A DNA stretch of 42,682 nt. Origin: Acidobacteriota bacterium. GTDB taxonomy: Bacteria > Acidobacteriota > Aminicenantia > UBA2199. Below are positions 40,323 through 42,682 of this stretch, piece by piece (the first letter of the stretch is position 1; each line of letters begins with the position of its first letter). The notes under the pieces are model-generated. The model had not been told where the DNA came from. It saw nothing but the letters and a program-made list of their open reading frames with translations, and ran no database searches. The position numbers and the translations under genes were made by a program. The stretch covers positions 1 through 42,682 of the forward strand of contig JAQUQF010000001.1 of NCBI GenBank assembly GCA_028749105.1, written 5' to 3'.

Positions 40323-40681
40323 TCCCCACCCCCTTGTTTCACCCCGTATTTTTCCCCGTCCCAGACGTATCTCTCGTGCAATTCCGGCTCAATACAAGCG
40401 TCCACGCTCGCGCACTCGCCGCGCCAGAACCGATAAACATATCCCCGTAGGTAATAGAGCGTCATGTGCTCTCCGGCAGGGATCTTTTCCGGCCCGCCTG
40501 TCCGGCTCTGATAACCGTGGCTTGTGTGTTCGGACTTACGCAGGATGATGTAATCCCGGCGCTGGTGCAGCCAGGGTGCCAAGCGGATTGCCCGCACGGA
40601 TGTTGGGTGCCCAACTATGCGGTCGCCTACCCGAATGATCCTGTCCGCTGTGCGCTCAGCGAGTGTCATAGCAGGGATCAT
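40319..40681 (-). CDS. unknown protein before the initiator gene
   Basis: 120 residues from ATG 40681 (a very close GGAGG; ATG 40669 is an alternative). Contains an N-terminal basic helix (MTLAERTADRIIRVGDRIVG) and a later globular part (AIRLAPWLHQRRDYIILRKS; GYVYRFWRGECASVDACIEP). No domain is recognised. It overlaps the initiator gene by four bases. Confidence 0.6.
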   Translation of the reverse strand: MIPAMTLAERTADRIIRVGDRIVGHPTSVRAIRLAPWLHQRRDYIILRKSEHTSHGYQSRTGGPEKIPAGEHMTLYYLRGYVYRFWRGECASVDACIEPELHERYVWDGEKYGVKQGGGE

Positions 40682-41131
40682 CTACCACCTCCCCCGACCC
40701 CGCGGCAGGCGGCCGACAAAGTCCCACATGTTTCCCCCAGGCGGCTGCTGCAGTTGGGCGCGTTCAATCTGCATTCCGGGCAGGAAGTTCTGGTTGTTCC
40801 GAACCCGGATGATGATCTCCTCTCCGTTGAGCGTGGCCTCCATGAAACGGCCGTTTTTCAGGAAGACCCGTTTGACGACCGCCGGGAGATCGGGCGCCGC
40901 CTCGGGCGGGACCTGGGTAATACTCCCCAGGATTGACTTGGCCTCCTGGGCATTGCTCATGGCCAGGATGTTGATGATCTTCTCAATCCCCTTCTGGCTG
41001 TAGCGGATCTGCCGCCGGGCCATGCCGTATTCCTCGGCGCCGAACCCGTTTTCAGTCCGGATCCGCCGGATGGTCTCCCGGGGCACCCCCAGCCGTTGGG
41101 CAACTTCATCCTCGTTGTGATCGTATTTCAT
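40682..41131 (-). CDS. HTH protein of the early operon
   Basis: 149 residues. The start (MKYDHNEDEVAQRLGVPRET then IRRIRTENGFGAEEY) is a helix-turn-helix near residues 8-30. The remainder is a small helical and beta domain (RVFLKNGRFMEATLNGEEII, IRVRNNQNFLPGM). It is plausibly an early transcriptional or replication regulator. Overlaps the preceding gene by ATGA; ends exactly where the next gene starts. Confidence 0.7.
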   Translation of the reverse strand: MKYDHNEDEVAQRLGVPRETIRRIRTENGFGAEEYGMARRQIRYSQKGIEKIINILAMSNAQEAKSILGSITQVPPEAAPDLPAVVKRVFLKNGRFMEATLNGEEIIIRVRNNQNFLPGMQIERAQLQQPPGGNMWDFVGRLPRGRGRW

Positions 41132-41265
41132 CTCCGCCCCTTTCCTGGTTTCCAGCCGTGTTTCACCGCCTGGGCGAACCGCTCAAAGCGGTCCCGGGCC
41201 CCGCGGCTCTTGAACGTCCGCACCTCCCCGCTCGCCATCCGCAGCTTCCTTTTTCCGATTTTCAT
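41128..41265 (-). CDS. 45-residue basic micro-protein
   Basis: Starts at ATG 41265 after AAAGGACCAGGA. MKIGKRKLRMASGEVRTFKS then RGARDRFERFAQAVKHGWKP is a pattern (basic, ASGxVxTFKS, FExxAxAxKHGWKP) that I recall as a common small phage protein. It probably binds nucleic acid or ribonucleoproteins. It overlaps both the next gene (four bases) and, in another frame, the gene 41183-41422. Confidence 0.6.
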   Translation of the reverse strand: MKIGKRKLRMASGEVRTFKSRGARDRFERFAQAVKHGWKPGKGRR

Positions 41266-41422
41266 TCCTGGTCCTTTCGCATAGCGGGCACAGCAACCGC
41301 TCCCCGGGTTTGTGCCTGATTCCGTGTTCCTGGCGCAAGATCGCAATGGCCTGTTGTTGCGCCTGCTCATGCCGCCAGATCGCGGCCCTGACCCCAACCA
41401 TGCCCCCCCGTCCCCAGCTCAT
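41183..41422 (-). CDS. small protein with CPLC knuckle
   Basis: 79 residues, ATG 41422 after AAAGGGGGAGAAAA and overlapping the stop of the micro-peptide at 41419 by ATGA. Helical (RAAIWRHEQAQQQAIAILRQ) with CPLCERTRNEN near residue 45 and a disordered charged tail. The tail overlaps the micro-protein 41128-41265 by 83 bases, so one of the two ends may be wrong. Confidence 0.55.
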   Translation of the reverse strand: MSWGRGGMVGVRAAIWRHEQAQQQAIAILRQEHGIRHKPGERLLCPLCERTRNENRKKEAADGERGGADVQEPRGPGPL

Positions 41423-41460
41423 TTTTCTCCCCCTTTCTTAAACAGTTGGAGTTGATCCAT
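41419..41460 (-). CDS. 13-residue peptide with sliding-clamp-binding-like motif
   Basis: ATG 41460 is preceded by AAAGGAGGAAA, one of the best ribosome sites in the window, and encodes MDQLQLFKKGGEK before TGA, which overlaps the next ATG. QLQLF closely matches the bacterial DNA-polymerase sliding-clamp motif QL[SD]LF. It may be a real clamp-binding micropeptide or only a leader that couples translation of the next gene. Confidence 0.5.
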   Translation of the reverse strand: MDQLQLFKKGGEK

Positions 41461-41474
41461 TTTCCTCCTTTGCC

Positions 41475-41630
41475 CTAGTTGTTATTGCATTCCCCCACCT
41501 CCGCCACCCGCCGCGCCCTGCGCTTGGCGTTCTTGGCCCTGCGGCGCTCCCGGCGGGCCATGGCTCTCTTAGCAGCCTCCTCCGCCGACACCGGCTGGAG
41601 TCTTGCCCGTCGCAGTTCTTTGAGTGTCAT
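41475..41630 (-). CDS. 51-residue basic micro-protein
   Basis: ATG 41630 follows GGGGGAGACGCC and runs to TAG 41475 (MTLKELRRARLQPVSAEEAA..., then an Arg/Lys/Ala-rich helix). It overlaps the 3' end of the 42102 gene by 62 bases in another frame. Nucleic-acid binding is likely from composition alone. Confidence 0.6.
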   Translation of the reverse strand: MTLKELRRARLQPVSAEEAAKRAMARRERRRAKNAKRRARRVAEVGECNNN

Positions 41631-42102
41631 GGCGTCTCCCCCTTCCCCGGCGGCGGGGCTTCCTCACCTCCTCAATCCGCTTGCCGCAGTAGTGGCAGAA
41701 CGCGTAATGGGCTTGCACCGGACCAACGTGGCAGAAGGTGATCTTGCCGCACCCGGTATCCCACGCGTCGGTATCCCACGAGTCGGGCGGGTGCCGCGTC
41801 CACTTGCAGGTCGCGGGCGGCGGGTCGGGGACCGGCTCTCCCGTTTCCACCTTCGGCAGCGGGCCGCCCCACTGGCCGCCACACTCCTCGATTGGGCGAT
41901 TGCAATATCCCAACGTTGCCCATAATTTTCCGTCATTAAAACAGTCAACGTGAACGGGCATCCAAGTATGCCTTTTACTTTCTCGCCAGTAGTTCCACCC
42001 CGGCTCGGTGGGCGGCGGCTGGGGCGTGGGGAAGACGGTCAGGCACCCCGTGTCGTCATACCCGTGGCGAATGCCCTGGTTGTCACGGAATTGGATTTTC
42101 AT
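41569..42102 (-). CDS. protein with C-terminal zinc-ribbon-like motif
   Basis: 177 residues starting MKIQFRDNQGIRHGYDDTGC. The middle is Trp/Pro-rich. The C-terminal WDTGCGKITFCHVGPVQAHY then AFCHYCGKRIEEV carries four or more Cys in the TxCG ... CxYCGKxI layout seen in small phage zinc-ribbon proteins. The basic tail (RKPRRRGRGRRHDTQ) suggests nucleic-acid contact. The start overlaps the upstream stop by ATGA, repeating the arrangement seen at 525/522 at the other window edge. Confidence 0.75.
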   Translation of the reverse strand: MKIQFRDNQGIRHGYDDTGCLTVFPTPQPPPTEPGWNYWRESKRHTWMPVHVDCFNDGKLWATLGYCNRPIEECGGQWGGPLPKVETGEPVPDPPPATCKWTRHPPDSWDTDAWDTGCGKITFCHVGPVQAHYAFCHYCGKRIEEVRKPRRRGRGRRHDTQRTATGKTPAGVGGGGC

Positions 42103-42219
42103 ACGAACCGTCCTTTCTCCGCTGACCAGCGGACGCGGATGGTGTGTTGCCTTAAATCCGATAAAAACATATCTTCCATAACGGAACCGTTTAATGGATT
42201 GCTGGCGTAATCTTTCAAT

Positions 42220-42678
<459 letters not shown>

Positions 42679-42682
42679 GGTT

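Overview
This 42.7-kb window looks like most or all of one tailed-phage genome. It carries a DnaB-type helicase, a replication initiator-like protein, a terminase large subunit, a scaffold, an SU10-type major capsid protein, a portal, an adaptor, fibre proteins, two holin-like proteins, a lytic transglycosylase and a 3559-residue virion/polyvalent protein. No tail sheath, tape measure or baseplate set is recognisable, and the giant protein lies downstream of the fibre and lysis genes, so a podovirus-like virion is most likely. I see no integrase, repressor or tRNA, so a virulent lifestyle or an incomplete genome are both possible. The DNA is GC-rich. The host is uncertain; short heptamer repeats like those I recall from environmental PVC-group genomes are only a weak hint.

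Every supportable gene is on the minus strand, so transcription runs from high to low coordinates and genes are described in that order. Positions 42.7-40.3 kb hold many very small overlapping genes, including a 13-residue peptide with a sliding-clamp-binding-like motif. Next are the replication genes (initiator 40322-39450, helicase 39463-38114), a free-standing TSCPD protein and the terminase (37237-35177). A strong intrinsic terminator at 34328-34291 closes this first block.

The structural block follows: scaffold 34122, capsid 33281, an exported repeat protein 32152, portal 30911, adaptor 28285 and a fibre with a Kelch-like head at 27024. Then come small membrane and exported proteins, a methyltransferase, a lysis-like group (22837-20797), a 60-residue-repeat protein and two virion-associated proteins.

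The giant gene (15484-4805) encodes, in order, PPGFELE repeats, a ddrB-ParB-like region, several QxxLF motifs, a RadC/JAB metallopeptidase-like domain, an SF2 helicase, a zincin-like metalloprotease and an LPD38-like C-terminus. This is a classic polyvalent protein, presumably packaged and injected to protect or manipulate incoming DNA.

Downstream of it lie a possible sigma-54 promoter, four small genes (one exported protein reuses the PPGF motif), an 84-bp imperfect palindrome, a lytic transglycosylase and an HTH protein. After an extremely GC-rich unresolved segment the window ends in an accessory operon. The two window edges carry paralogous gene pairs (an EAARVL...RVRW small protein and an Ala-rich WLSGADR protein), which suggests duplication around a possible circular junction.
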